From contig NZ_JADNHZ010000001.1 in the NCBI RefSeq assembly GCF_015554145.1, positions 124,001 through 188,000 on the forward strand: a DNA stretch of 64,000 nucleotides, read 5' to 3'. Below the pieces are notes generated by a model. The model saw nothing but the letters and a program-made list of their open reading frames with translations, had not been told where the DNA came from and did not search any database. Below, in pieces: positions 16,012 through 29,349 of the stretch. The DNA comes from Collinsella aerofaciens (lineage in GTDB: Bacteria; Actinomycetota; Coriobacteriia; Coriobacteriales; Coriobacteriaceae). Numbering within the stretch: position 1 is the stretch's first letter; each line of letters begins with the position of its first letter. The translations under genes were made by a program, and so were the position numbers.

Positions 16012-16602
16012 TTAGAGGCAGGCCTCGGCGATGCGCTTTTTGAGTTCGTCGATGCCGGTGCCGGTCTGGGAGCTCGTGATAATAACGTTCTCGGCCGGGA
16101 CGTTGAGCTGCTTTTTGATGGCTGCTGCCTGGCGGGCCTGCTGGGTGCGGCTGAGCTTGTCGGCCTTGGTGAGGCAGACGATAAAGTTGAACTCGTTGCC
16201 CTGCAGATAGTCGATCATGTCGTGATCGAGCTTGCTGGGGTCGTGACGAATGTCCACCAGCGAGACGACCAAGTTAAAGCTGCGCTCCGAGTCGAAGAAG
16301 TCGCCGATAAGCTCTGCCCAGCGGTCGCGCTCGGCCTTGGAACGACGGGCGAAACCGTAACCCGGCAGGTCCACGAAATGCACGTCGTCGGCCTCAAAGA
16401 AGTTGATGTTGCTCGTCTTGCCCGGCGTGCTGGAAACCTTGACCAGGTTCTTGCGGCCAAAAAGCTTGTTCATAATCGACGACTTGCCCACGTTGGAGCG
16501 GCCGACAAAGCTCACCTCGGGGCAGGTGGACTCGGGAATCTGGGAAACCTTGCCGTAGCTGGCAACGAACTTGGCAAGCTGGTAGTTAATGGAATCGGCC
16601 AT
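16012..16602 (-). CDS. engB: ribosome biogenesis GTPase EngB/YsxC
   Basis: A 196-residue GTPase needed for assembly of the large ribosomal subunit. The G motifs are clear: G1 GRSNVGKSS, G2 region TPGKTSNINF, G3 DLPGYG and G4 TKAD. The ATG at 16602 has AAGGAGT upstream and gives the family's usual length; the longer frame to 16731 has no ribosome site. It follows mtnN on the same strand with a 38-bp gap, so the two are probably one transcript, ended by the hairpin at 15931-15983. Confidence 0.97.
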   Translation of the reverse strand: MADSINYQLAKFVASYGKVSQIPESTCPEVSFVGRSNVGKSSIMNKLFGRKNLVKVSSTPGKTSNINFFEADDVHFVDLPGYGFARRSKAERDRWAELIGDFFDSERSFNLVVSLVDIRHDPSKLDHDMIDYLQGNEFNFIVCLTKADKLSRTQQARQAAAIKKQLNVPAENVIITSSQTGTGIDELKKRIAEACL

Positions 16603-16640
16603 GGACACTCCTTGGTCGTAGGTTCTTACAAAAGAGCGCG

Positions 16641-17381
16641 CTAATAGATAGCAGCGATACGGCGAACGATATCGAGCGTAATGCCACTCGCGGTACGGGC
16701 ATACTCGAACAGGTCGAACTCGCGGTCGCAAATCGCATCGTACGCCTCGTCACAATTATCGCTGATAGCGCGCAACACCAGGCAATCGACACCATTTTTA
16801 GTTGCGACATGGGCAATCGCCGCGCCCTCCATGCCAACACAATCGGCATGCGTCGCCTCGATAGCGTCGTTGCGCATGGCGGCACCCGTCACAAAACGGT
16901 TGCCCGTGGCAATCGTGCCGACCAGGAACTGCTTGGTGCCCTCGTTCGAAGCGGCTGCATTTGTCGAAGCATCGACAAAGCCACGCTCAGCAAGCACATC
17001 GGCAGCAATATCTACCAGCGCAGGCGTCGAGCCAAACTCCTCGAGCCCCGGTGCAGACTCGGCGATAAGCGCGGTATCGGTATCCAGATAGCGCAGGCGT
17101 TTGCCAATGACCACGTCGTCGATATGGAGCTTGGGGTTCAAACCGCCCGCAATGCCCGAAAACACAACAGCCTGCGGAGCATACTTGCTAATGAGGTGCT
17201 GTGTTGCAGCGGCGGCGTTCACCGTGCCCATGCCCGCCGTTGTGGCGACAACTGTCAGGCCGTCGAGCCCGCCGGTCACAACGTTCAAGCCCGCCTCCTG
17301 TACCATGCAAACGTTACTCAACTCTTCCTTAATCTGCATGATCTCTTTTTCGAGCGCACCGATAATCGCGATGGTAGCCAT
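16641..17381 (-). CDS. mtnN: 5'-methylthioadenosine/S-adenosylhomocysteine nucleosidase
   Basis: A 246-residue enzyme that cleaves adenine from MTA and SAH, recycling methyl-donor by-products. The start MATIAIIGALEKEIMQIKEEL matches the family, with the central VVFSGIAGGLNPKLHIDDVVIG and the active-site segment VGMEGAAIAHVATKNGVDCLVLRAISD. The ATG at 17381 is chosen over an in-frame TTG four codons earlier. It precedes engB with a short gap and follows the serine hydrolase gene on the same strand with 78 bp between. Confidence 0.95.
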   Translation of the reverse strand: MATIAIIGALEKEIMQIKEELSNVCMVQEAGLNVVTGGLDGLTVVATTAGMGTVNAAAATQHLISKYAPQAVVFSGIAGGLNPKLHIDDVVIGKRLRYLDTDTALIAESAPGLEEFGSTPALVDIAADVLAERGFVDASTNAAASNEGTKQFLVGTIATGNRFVTGAAMRNDAIEATHADCVGMEGAAIAHVATKNGVDCLVLRAISDNCDEAYDAICDREFDLFEYARTASGITLDIVRRIAAIY

Positions 17382-17459
17382 GCCATTCCCCAAACCTATT
17401 CGAAATTCTCAACCACGGTATGGTACCAGCATTTTGTTTGCCAACGCCAAACGAACACG

Positions 17460-18578
17460 CTAAGCCAGTGCAGCTCGGGTATCATAGAGCGCCTTGGCGA
17501 TGGTGGCCACGACCTCGCTCGAACGGTCACTCCATGGCATCGATGTCATGATGCTCATAATGTAGGTGTCGCCGTCGACATCGATGAGGCCCGCATCGCA
17601 TGTCGCATTGCAACCTGCCTCGCTAATCCAGCCGGCCTTGTTGCGCACCAAGGCTTGGTCGTCCGCAATGCCGTCACGAATAAACGATTGGGTCGTAGAG
17701 GCCAGAAGACCCGACAGCCATTGCGACGTCTCGGTATCACAGCTCAAATACTCGCTCATCTCGCGCCACAACTTGGCCGAGGTGCGCGCGCAATAGGTTG
17801 GGAAATCGCTCATCGGATCGAGTGCGGTATCGTAATCGATGCCAAGACCGACAATCCAATCCTCGTAACCGACACGGTCAAACGCCGCGCGTAACGCAAT
17901 AAACGAATCGTTGTCCGAATTAACGACCGCGGCCTCGATCAGGTCGCGCACCGTCTGCCAGCCCATGTTGTAGCCACCATAGGTGCCAAGGGAATCATCG
18001 AGTGAGGCCCGGCCCGTCTCGACCAGAGATTCGCAGATGAACAACGCATAGAGTGCCTTGTAGCTACTCGCACCGTACACCTCGGCGTCCGCGTTATACG
18101 TCACGCCCTTGCCGCTCGACAGATCGTAAAACACCACGCCCACATCGCCCAATTCCTGGGCCTGATCAAGGGCATCTTGGAGCGCGGCGAGGCTCTCATC
18201 CTCCAGGGCGGGGATCTGGTCTTCAGCCAGTGAGAAGGTCTGCACGGTATCGCCTGAGGGAATATCGTTAAAGTCCGCCTTCGAAAGCCTCATCTTGAGG
18301 CTCGCTGTCGACAGGGTTTGACTTGCGGTGGCTTTAGATTCAGAGACCTTTTTGTTTTGCATCTGTACCGTTGACGCATCTGGGTGCGCCATTCGCTCCG
18401 ACGCGTAGGTTTTGGCGGTAATTCCGAGGATAATAACCGCCAACGTTAGCATCCCAATGGCGGCAATCTTCACCCCGCGGATGCGAGCGTCTGCAAGGCC
18501 ACGCGAAGACGTGCCCTTCGTCTCATATCTGCTGCCATGTTGCGGCACATACCCGTCCCGCGATGCGCCCTTTCGCAC
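17460..18578 (-). CDS. serine hydrolase, class A beta-lactamase-like fold
   Basis: A 372-residue membrane-anchored protein: residues 35-60 form a signal anchor (AAIGMLTLAVIILGITAKTYA), followed by a linker and a catalytic domain. The penicillin-recognising motifs are SSYK (Ser and Lys of SxxK, near 188), SDN (VVNSDNDSF, near 238) and KAG in place of KTG (VRNKAGWISEAG). This set fits the beta-lactamase2 family. Such proteins in Actinobacteria may be true beta-lactamases or cell-wall peptidases, and the N-terminal anchor without lipobox favours a cell-surface role. The GTG start is preceded by AGGAG. Confidence 0.88.
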   Translation of the reverse strand: MRKGASRDGYVPQHGSRYETKGTSSRGLADARIRGVKIAAIGMLTLAVIILGITAKTYASERMAHPDASTVQMQNKKVSESKATASQTLSTASLKMRLSKADFNDIPSGDTVQTFSLAEDQIPALEDESLAALQDALDQAQELGDVGVVFYDLSSGKGVTYNADAEVYGASSYKALYALFICESLVETGRASLDDSLGTYGGYNMGWQTVRDLIEAAVVNSDNDSFIALRAAFDRVGYEDWIVGLGIDYDTALDPMSDFPTYCARTSAKLWREMSEYLSCDTETSQWLSGLLASTTQSFIRDGIADDQALVRNKAGWISEAGCNATCDAGLIDVDGDTYIMSIMTSMPWSDRSSEVVATIAKALYDTRAALA

Positions 18579-18739
18579 GTGGTCTCCTGACTGCTACCAT
18601 TCATATACGAGCAGCATAATACCGAGCAGGCATTTCTTACCGAAGACATTCAGTCGCGTTTAAGGTGTCTATAAACAAAATACAGGCGTATCTATGCAAA
18701 AACACCGATTCTGTTGCGCATCTCCGCCCAAAACGCAGC

Positions 18740-18800
18740 TGCGGTGAAATAGTTCCTGTTTGGGCGGTATTAGCCGATAAACAAGAACTATTCCACCGCA
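18740..18800. repeat. long palindrome upstream of the serine hydrolase gene
   Basis: Arms 18740-18761 and 18779-18800 pair at 20 of 22 positions (TGCGGTG...AATAGTTC...TGTTT), both mismatches being of the transition type. The 17-nt loop contains GGC...GCC. It lies between the serine hydrolase gene and the pflA gene end and has no T-run. I cannot place it in P1-P3. Confidence 0.65.
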
Positions 18801-18840
18801 ACTTGACGGGGCTCTTTAGCAATCAACTAGGTGCCCGGGG

Positions 18841-18871
18841 GCACTCATTTAAGTCTGTCCCCAATGAGTGC
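18841..18871 (-). repeat. P3 hairpin, copy after pflA
   Basis: Perfect 9-bp arms GCACTCATT / AATGAGTGC around a loop of exactly 13 nt, GGGGACAGACTTA on the minus strand. It begins 2 bp after the pflA stop, in the sense orientation. The arms share nothing with other P3 copies. Confidence 0.8.
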
Positions 18872-18873
18872 TG

Positions 18874-19692
18874 CTAGCCGATGGCGTTTTTGAGTTCCGC
18901 GCGACGCTTTTTCATGCCCGTCATGACTGCGTTGCGCAGCTCGGGCATGCGCGCGGTATCCATCTGAGGCACGCCCTCGAGCTTATAGGGGATCCCCAGC
19001 TGCTCATATTTGACGATACCCATGGTGTGATACGGCAGCATCTCCAGACCGACCACGTTATGCCACGGGGCAATCAGGCGGCCGAGCGCCTCACACTCCT
19101 CCACCGTGTCGGTAATGCCCGGCACCACCACGTGGCGAATAACAACCTTAATCTTGCGACGGGCAAGCTCATCGCCAAACGCCAGGATGCGCGCAGGATC
19201 GCAACCGGTCAGCTTTTTATGCTCAACCGGATCGGCATGCTTGATGTCGAGCAGCACCATATCGGTCTCGTTGAGAACAGCATCGAACTTCTCCGGATGC
19301 TTGGGATCAAATGCATAGCCACAGCTGTCTAGGCAGGTGTGTACGCGGCCATCGGGGTTGTTGTGCATCACGCGGAACAGGTCGGCCAAAAACTCGGGCT
19401 GCAGGAGCGGTTCACCGCCCGAAACGGTAATGCCGCCGCTACGGTAGAACTCATGGTTGCTCTGGAACTCGTCCATGAGATGCTCGACGGTCACCATCGT
19501 GCCGCCGTTAACAGACCAGGTATCGGGATTGTGGCAATACGCGCAGCGCATGGGACAGCCCTGAACAAACACCACAAAGCGGATGCCGGGTCCGTCGACC
19601 GTTCCCATCGTCTCGATCGAATGCACGCGACCCAGGGCATACGCAGAGTCCTCGGGATGAGCATCCACACCCTCAAGCGTCATCTCAGCCAT
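18874..19692 (-). CDS. pflA: pyruvate formate-lyase activating enzyme
   Basis: A 272-residue radical SAM enzyme that installs the glycyl radical on pyruvate formate-lyase. The cluster-binding motif is CPMRCAYC (residues about 50-57), followed by HNPDTW; the glycine-rich SAM site is VSGGEPLLQPEF. Length is normal for PflA. The ATG at 19692 is likely, with a second ATG three codons later. In this genome its target glycine lies on a separate small protein (21173-21424), so the activase must act on that subunit or on the complex. pflA is 1.5 kb downstream of that gene on the same strand, separated by a degV gene. Confidence 0.95.
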   Translation of the reverse strand: MAEMTLEGVDAHPEDSAYALGRVHSIETMGTVDGPGIRFVVFVQGCPMRCAYCHNPDTWSVNGGTMVTVEHLMDEFQSNHEFYRSGGITVSGGEPLLQPEFLADLFRVMHNNPDGRVHTCLDSCGYAFDPKHPEKFDAVLNETDMVLLDIKHADPVEHKKLTGCDPARILAFGDELARRKIKVVIRHVVVPGITDTVEECEALGRLIAPWHNVVGLEMLPYHTMGIVKYEQLGIPYKLEGVPQMDTARMPELRNAVMTGMKKRRAELKNAIG

Positions 19693-19879
19693 TCCCGCAA
19701 CCTTGCCTCTCTTTGGTTTTTGTCAATTAAAATGCCAGAGCCATTCTAGCCCATACGCCTGATGGCGAAACGGTTTAGCGGTCAATTTGATCGTCCTATT
19801 TGACTCCACGCAAAAGCAGCGGGAAGGTTGTCACAACCCGCTCGCCGCCGAAGCAATAGAAATCGATAGACGCCAGGCC

Positions 19880-20734
19880 CTACGCCTTAAGCGTAAGCAC
19901 CGCGCCAAAGGCGGTCGGGCCGCAGTGGCTCGAGATGACGCCGCCGACCTGAGTCCAGGTAACGTCCTTAAAGCCCAGGTCGTGCGCATAGACTTCCATA
20001 TCGTCGCGCAGCTCCTCGGAAAGGCCCACCGAATACGCCAAGCCAATGTGCGAATAGTCGATCTCGCCCTTCTCAACCATGTGATCGATAAAGGCGCGGG
20101 CGCACTTGAGCATAGAGCCGCGGAACTTCTTGGTGGCCACGAACTTGCCACCCGTCACCTCAATGCAGGGCTTAATCTTGAGCAGATGGGCGCCTAAGAA
20201 CGCGACGTTGGACAAGCGACCGCCCGCCTTAAGGAAGGCAAGGTCGGTAGGAACAAAGCCCAGCAGCACGCGGTCCATGACGGAATTGGTGAAGGCGAAA
20301 ATCTCGTCGACGGTGGCATCGGGGTGAGCCTCGATGTATTTGGCGGTCTCGACGACAACTAGCGACTGGCCCACCGAGACAAAGCGCGTATCCATGGAGA
20401 AGACGTAGTCGCGGCCCTTTGCCGCAATCTTCGACGACTGATGCGAGCAGGTCGTAACCTCGGAATACGCAAGATGCAAAATGGTCGCATCGGGCCGCTC
20501 GGCGTGGATGCGGTCGTACACATGCGCAAAATCCGCCGGCGAGCAACCGCTGGTCTTGGGCATCACACCAAACTCGTTGCAGCGAGAGTAAATCTCAAGC
20601 GGGTCGATCGATCCGTCTTCGACGGTCTCGTCACCAATCGTGACATGCATGGGCACGCGCACGATGCCATAGCGCTCGCAGAGCTCCGGCGTCACATCCG
20701 AACCAGACTCAACCACGATTACGTACTTGCCCAT
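19880..20734 (-). CDS. DegV family fatty-acid-binding protein
   Basis: A 284-residue DegV-fold protein. The start MGKYVIVVESGSDVTPEL and the segments VMPKTSGCSPADF and GGRLSNVAFLGAHLLKIKPCIEV match the family, whose members (FakB) bind a fatty acid for phosphorylation by FakA and use in phospholipid synthesis. No FakA kinase is present in the window. I use the ATG at 20734; an ATG two codons earlier is equally possible. The gene sits between the pfl genes and pflA on the same strand. Two direct copies of AAACGGTAGC lie upstream (20924-20953). Confidence 0.9.
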   Translation of the reverse strand: MGKYVIVVESGSDVTPELCERYGIVRVPMHVTIGDETVEDGSIDPLEIYSRCNEFGVMPKTSGCSPADFAHVYDRIHAERPDATILHLAYSEVTTCSHQSSKIAAKGRDYVFSMDTRFVSVGQSLVVVETAKYIEAHPDATVDEIFAFTNSVMDRVLLGFVPTDLAFLKAGGRLSNVAFLGAHLLKIKPCIEVTGGKFVATKKFRGSMLKCARAFIDHMVEKGEIDYSHIGLAYSVGLSEELRDDMEVYAHDLGFKDVTWTQVGGVISSHCGPTAFGAVLTLKA

Positions 20735-20820
20735 TATCATCACAACCCATCTCGACGTTGGCTTTTGAATATGTGACGCACGTCCGCCGTCCTGCTGCAG
20801 AACGGCCTCCAAGCGCCAAA

Positions 20821-20859
20821 GAGACGCCGCCCCTTGCACACAACAAAGGACAGCGTCTC
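20821..20859 (-). promoter_or_regulatory. leader hairpin upstream of degV
   Basis: Arms GAGACGC / GCGTCTC with a 25-nt loop in the 5' leader of the degV gene, followed on the minus strand by TCTTTGG. It may be a weak attenuator. The T-run is poor. Confidence 0.35.
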
Positions 20860-21012
20860 CCTGGAAAACTCCGTGCTTATCTGAGATTCTACACGGTTTA
20901 TTAAGGAGTGTTGCTTATTCCGCAAACGGTAGCTATACGCGATAAACGGTAGCAAGCAAGAATCCAGAACGCTCAACCCATTAGGAGAGTTCCGCCTAAA
21001 GGGTGGCTACAC

Positions 21013-21155
21013 AGGACCCCGCCGGGGCTGCTTGGGCTATCTCCCAAAATATTCCGCAGGACGCAAGAAGCCCTCGCCGCACGAAGTGCGCAGCGAGGGT
21101 TTCTTGCATGTCCGAGGACGTTTTGGGAGGTAACCCAAACAGCCCCGGCGATCCT
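21013..21155 (+). repeat. P1 nested palindrome, copy B
   Basis: Outer arms GCCGGGGCTG...CTCCCAAAA and their complement (21021-21049 / 21121-21149) with small internal loops; junction ATTCCGCAG (21051-21059), 3-bp helix GAC/GTC, 15-bp inner stem GCAAGAAGCCCTCGC (one G-T pair), tip CGCACGAAGTGCGCA, and 3' junction AT-GTC-CGAGGACG (21108-21120). It lies 18-24 bp beyond the stop of the glycyl-radical subunit gene. Confidence 0.9.
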
Positions 21156-21172
21156 GCGGGAGTTAAATCCCT

Positions 21173-21424
21173 TTAGAACTTGTCGTGGAAGGTACGCGAA
21201 ATGACCTCGTCCTGCTGCTCCTTGGTGAGCGTGTGGAAGTTCACGGCATAGCCGGAAACGCGGATGGTCAGCTGCGGGTACTTCTCGGGGTGAGCCTGAG
21301 CGTCGAGCAGCGTCTCACGGTTGAAGACGTTGATGTTCAGGTGGTGGCCACCCTTCTCGGCGTAAGCGTCGAGCATGTGGACCAGGTTATCGGCCTGAGT
21401 CTCGGAAACTTCAGAAACCTTCAT
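21173..21424 (-). CDS. grcA: glycyl-radical subunit of pyruvate formate-lyase (GrcA-like)
   Basis: An 83-residue protein equal to the C-terminal glycyl-radical domain of pyruvate formate-lyase. The radical glycine is in [11 protein letters not shown], preceded by [19 protein letters not shown]. The ATG at 21424 is preceded by GAAGGAGA. It lies directly downstream of a pfl gene that ends just before this domain, so the two together make one complete enzyme of about 766 residues. E. coli GrcA (YfiD) is a spare part for damaged enzyme; here the small protein appears to be the only source of the radical domain, at least in this window. Confidence 0.93.
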   Translation of the reverse strand: MKVSEVSETQADNLVHMLDAYAEKGGHHLNINVFNRETLLDAQAHPEKYPQLTIRVSGYAVNFHTLTKEQQDEVISRTFHDKF

Positions 21425-21447
21425 AATGTGTCTCCTTCGATCAATAG

Positions 21448-21469
21448 GCGCCGGCCGAAACCGGCGCAC
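21448..21469 (-). terminator. GC-rich hairpin between pfl and grcA
   Basis: GCGCCGG / CCGGCGC stem without a T-run, preceded by an AT-rich inverted repeat (ATTGTT / AACAAT, 21480-21505). It may act as a processing or partial termination site that sets the ratio of the two subunits. Confidence 0.45.
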
Positions 21470-21509
21470 TAATCAGTAATCGTTATTGTTAGTATAGCAC
21501 CAACAATAG

Positions 21510-23561
<2,052 letters not shown>

Positions 23562-24071
23562 TGTGTAACCACGCTCCTAGTTACGTGTAATGCGGCGCTC
23601 TCTCACACCGCTGCTTATTGAATTCTTGAATTATCGGCTTGCACTACCGGCTTCTTCCGTTCTTCACCACACGTTGGTACAGGGAAAAACGTTTGTCCAC
23701 CTTGGAACTGCAACCCAAAACCCAAGATTTCACCCGTTTGAGAAGGATAACATAGCCACCCCCTTCATCAGGGCTGTTATATGTTTCTTTTTTTATACCA
23801 TTAGGGCGTTTTTAACAAATCCGCAGGAAATGCGAGCGCGAGCAACTACCGTTCACCGATTTGTTTGGTATTTTTCCTTGCCTTTGTACGACGTTCGCTC
23901 TAGCTGTTATGCCAGCTTTAGCAGAGTAAAGTGCCTCTGAGTAGGCTTTGGGACATGCCTTACGATCTACCCCTTACTTTGCTGATACCGACGGTGTACG
24001 GAGGTCGCCTAAAGGTTGTTTTCTAGGCATGACCCAAAATCTACCGTATAGGGTGCGCGTGCAAGGGTATC
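23562..24071. other. spacer between pfl and marR: promoter region
   Basis: About 510 bp without a convincing gene. It holds an AT-rich tract (23785-23820), a site TACCGTTCACCG (23848-23859) resembling the CGTGAACGGTA motif seen at gal, lac and agmatine promoters, and a hairpin GGTCGCCTA / TAGGCATGACC (24002-24034). AAATCCGCAGGAAATG at 23818 resembles the P2 tip but no clear outer arms were found. Confidence 0.5.
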
Positions 24072-24120
24072 ATCTTTCACCGAAAATAGTTTCTAGTGTT
24101 AGGGGTTTTCGGTGGAAGAT
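24072..24120. promoter_or_regulatory. inverted repeat over the marR start, probable MarR operator
   Basis: 15-bp arms ATCTTTCACCGAAAA (24072-24086) and TTTTCGGTGGAAGAT (24106-24120) match at 14 of 15 positions. The right arm covers the GTG start codon of the marR gene, so a bound repressor would block its own operon. Confidence 0.6.
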
Positions 24121-24561
24121 ACCGATTTCCATGAGCTTGGACGTCAGCTCCTTACTGAGTTTGGCGGCATTCACCAGCGCGTTTCGCGCTTTGTGGACAA
24201 AGTTCTCAGCGGCGAGATGGCCGTCATGCGCGCCCTCATGCTCGCTGGCGGTTCGCTCACGCCGAGCGAACTCGCTGATCGTGCCTGGGTCTCGAGCGCC
24301 CGCATCGCCAATATCTTGCGCGCCCTCGAGGCCAAGGGTTGGATTGAGCGCGAGCATTCAAAGACCGACCGTCGTCGCGTACACGTCATAGTGACCGACA
24401 AGGGATTCCAGGATCTCGAAATCAAACGCCGGGAATTCGAGGAGCGCACCGCGGCTTTCCTCGAGCAGCTCGGCGAAACAGATACCCAAGAGATGGTGCG
24501 CCTTCTAAGACGTGCCAACGAAATTATCGACCGCAATCAAGAAAGGAGAGATGCCGAGTGA
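24112..24561 (+). CDS. MarR-family transcriptional regulator
   Basis: A 149-residue winged-helix regulator. The DNA-binding part MRALMLAGGSLTPSELADRAWVSSARIANILRALEAKGWIEREHSKTDRRRVHV shows the recognition helix and the wing with the DRR motif. The start is a GTG at 24112 with AGGGG upstream. Its TGA overlaps the GTG of the first ABC exporter gene, so regulator and both exporter genes form one operon. MarR proteins usually repress such operons and are released by the drug; the inverted repeat over its start supports self-control. Confidence 0.92.
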   Translation: MEDTDFHELGRQLLTEFGGIHQRVSRFVDKVLSGEMAVMRALMLAGGSLTPSELADRAWVSSARIANILRALEAKGWIEREHSKTDRRRVHVIVTDKGFQDLEIKRREFEERTAAFLEQLGETDTQEMVRLLRRANEIIDRNQERRDAE

Positions 24562-26923
24562 GGATTCTCAAGCTCTTTAAAAAGCATGTCCTGGCACTGT
24601 TCGCAGCTATCGTACTTATCGTAATCAGCTGCAACGCCGACCTGGCGCTGCCTACCTATATGAGCGACATCGTCGACGTGGGCGTGCAGCAAGGCGGCAT
24701 TGCCTCGCCCGTGCCCGACACCATTCGCGCCGAATCGCTCGACGACCTCGAACTCTTTATGCGCGCCAAGGACGCCAAAGCTGTGGAGGCCGTGTTTGGC
24801 AAGGCAGACAAGAACGGCATTCGAACGTACAAGGGCACCGAGGAAGAGCGTGCCGACGGCAGCAAGATTGCCGACATTATGAGCCTGCCTGAGACCGTCG
24901 TGCTCGCCTTCAACCAGGGCATCGACGCCGACTCCATGGGCGACATGACCGGCACGTCCAGCGAGAAAGACAGCGACGCCGCTCAGGCCATGCCCACGCC
25001 CGAGCAAATGGCGGCGATGACGCCCGAGCAGCTCGCCGAGATGCAGCAGAAGGCCGCAGCGGCGCAGAATATGCAAAAGCAGATTGATGCCGACGGCGGT
25101 AAGATCACCATGAAGGGTCTGCGTCTAGGCGTTGAAGGCGGCCTAATCGACCAGGGCAAGCTCGTCGAGGGCGCCAACGATATGGCGGACAAAATGGGCT
25201 CCATGTCGGGCTCCATCGTGACCCAACGCGCCGTGAGCTATGTACAGGACGAGTACAAGGCACAGGGCATCGACCCCGCCGACGTGCAGAACGCCTACCT
25301 GGGCCGCATGGCGACCACGATGTTTGGGCTGTGTCTGGTGTCGCTGGTCGCCACCATCCTGACCGGTGCCGTTGCTTCGCGCACTGCCTGCTCCATCGCC
25401 CGCGACCTGCGCCGCGAGACCTTCAACAAGGTTATGCACTTCTCGCCGGCCGAGGTGGGCAAGTTTAGCCAGGCCTCGCTCATCACCCGCTGCACCAATG
25501 ACATTCAGCAGATCCAGATGGCCGCAACCCTGTTTATCCGCATGTGTCTGATGGCCCCCGTCATGGGCATCGTCGCCGTCATGCGCGTCCTGGCCAACCA
25601 TACCGGCCTGGAGTGGACCATCGCCGTTGCCATCATCGCGGTCTCGGCCGTCGTCGGCGTGCTCATGGGCCTCACCATGCCCAAGTTCAAAAAGATGCAA
25701 AGTTACGTGGACCGCGTGAACCTTACCGCCCGCGAGCTGCTCGACGGCCTTATGCCTATCCGCTCGTTCAACCGCGAGGAGCATGAGCTCGAGCGTTTTG
25801 ACAAGGCTTCGCTCGACCTGATGACCACGCAGCTCTACACCAACCGAGCCATGAGCTTTATGATGCCGCTCATGATGCTGGTCATGAACTGCATCACCGT
25901 GCTTATCGTCTGGTTTGGCGCGCAGGGCGTGTCCGACGGCGTGATGCAGGTCGGCAACATGATGGCGTTTATCTCCTACACCATGCAGATCGTCATGGCG
26001 TTTATGATCCTCACCATGGTTTCGGTCATCCTGCCCCGCGCCGAGGTCGCAGCCGAGCGCGTAGAAGAGGTCATCACTTGTCCCACGAGCATCAACGACC
26101 CTGCCTCGCCCAAACTGCCTGCGACCAGCGCGCCGCGCGGTGAGCTGTGCTTCCGCGACGTGAGCTTCCAGTATCCCGATGCCCGCGCCGATGTCATCAG
26201 CGGCGTGAACTTCACCACGCATGCCGGTCAGATGCTCGGCATCATTGGCTCCACGGGCTCGGGCAAATCTACGCTCGTGCAGCTGATCCCGCGCTTATAC
26301 GACGTCACGGGCGGCAGCATTTCGCTCGACGGCATCGACGTGCGCGACATGACCCTTTCCGAGCTGCGCGGCCGCATTGGATACATCCCGCAGCAGGGGC
26401 GTCTGTTCTCGGGCACCGTCGAGAGCAACCTCAAGTTTGCCGGCGACATGGTGAGCGACGAGGACATGCACCGGGCGGCACGCATCGCACAGGCCGAGGA
26501 CTTTATCGCCGAGCGCGAGGGCGGCTACAACTCCCCCATCAGCCAGGGCGGTTCCAATGTCTCGGGCGGTCAGCGCCAGCGTCTGGCCATCGCCCGCGCC
26601 TTGGCAAAAAAGCCCGAGGTTGTGGTGTTCGATGACTCGTTTAGCGCCCTCGACTACAAGACCGACGCGCGCCTGCGCGAAGAGCTGGCCAAAAACGTTA
26701 CCGACGCCGCACTCGTGGTCGTGGCCCAGCGCATCGCGACCATCATGCACGCCGATCAAATCATCGTGCTCGACGACGGCCACGTGGTGGGCACCGGCAC
26801 GCACGAGGAGCTGCTGCGCAGCTGCCCGGCGTACCTGGAGATCGCACAGTCGCAGCTTTCCGCCGAGGAGCTGGGGCTTACCCAAGAAGAAATTGCAGCC
26901 GTCATGGAAGGAGGCGAGCGCTA

Positions 26924-26924
<1 letters not shown>
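24558..26924 (+). CDS. heterodimeric ABC multidrug exporter, subunit with degenerate ATPase site
   Basis: A 788-residue exporter half-subunit, about 200 residues longer than usual. After the first membrane segment (residues 10-30) there is an inserted extracytoplasmic region (about 45-235) rich in Met, Gln and Ala (PEQMAAMTPEQLAEMQQKAA). The membrane domain and ATPase follow: Walker A GSTGSGKST, signature NVSGGQRQR, Walker B VVVFDDSFSALD with Asp where the catalytic Glu is expected. That substitution is typical of one partner in heterodimeric exporters such as BmrCD. The GTG start overlaps the marR stop. Confidence 0.93.
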
Positions 26925-28780
<1,856 letters not shown>

Positions 28781-28812
28781 ATTCTGCCGCAGGGAACGAA
28801 TAACGCCCGAGA

Positions 28813-28850
28813 ACGGGGACGCAGGACAATCTGCGTCCCCGTTTTTGTTT
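28813..28850 (+). terminator. terminator of the marR-ABC operon
   Basis: Perfect 12-bp arms ACGGGGACGCAG / CTGCGTCCCCGT with a 6-nt loop, followed by TTTTGTTTT. Confidence 0.85.
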
Positions 28851-28906
28851 TGCAGCCCTCGAACCGCCTCCCCTGGGACCTGATTGACGCCCTCCCTCAA
28901 GGCCCC

Positions 28907-29136
28907 GTGGACAAAAAATGGCAAATATGAGTACTGTCACCTTTTTAGTAACAGCCAAAACTGCCCCAAACGACCTCATTGCAGCCTAGATATGCCTTCA
29001 AATTGATCAAAATGCCCGGTAGCATGCTTCTGTGTGCCAACGTTAATGAACATATTTACTGTTGTGTCTATTATCTTGTAAGATCGATATGATACTACGC
29101 TAGCAACAGTACTCATATTTGCCATTTTTTGTCCAC
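28907..29136. mobile_element. MITE-like element with perfect 31-bp terminal inverted repeats
   Basis: A 230-bp AT-rich block bounded by arms 28907-28937 and 29106-29136, which are perfect complements over 31 bases (outer end GTGGACAAAAAATGGC). The interior has no gene; a small hairpin CTGTCAC...GTAACAG lies just inside the left arm. I see no clear target-site duplication. The size and inverted ends fit a non-autonomous insertion; a paired-arm RNA structure is the alternative. Confidence 0.7.
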
Positions 29137-29223
29137 AGGGTATGCCGCAGAAGATCCAACTTGCTCCAGCGTGCCGTACGTTGGCCCTCCCCTTCCGGCG
29201 AGCGCCGACATTTCCCCAGATAA

Positions 29224-29260
29224 AACCGACCAAAATAAACCCGTCCCTTTTCGGCAAGTT
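29224..29260 (-). repeat. degraded P3 hairpin
   Basis: On the minus strand the loop reads AGGGACGGGTTTA and the arms (AACTTGCCGAAA / TTTTGGTCGGTT) still pair at 8 of 12 positions, followed by TTATCTGGG as in copies at 35.4 and 43.4 kb. Confidence 0.65.
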
Positions 29261-29349
29261 TCACTTGCACTTTAGCGTGCGACAGCGGATAATGCCGAGC
29301 ATTCGAGAATTCGCCAATTGTTGCCGTTAATTGATAAAGGAGGCCCCAT

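Noticed and set aside
23590-23940. Possible 116-aa protein in the pfl-marR spacer
   Set aside because: Composition is atypical, no ribosome site, and it covers the promoter region of pfl.
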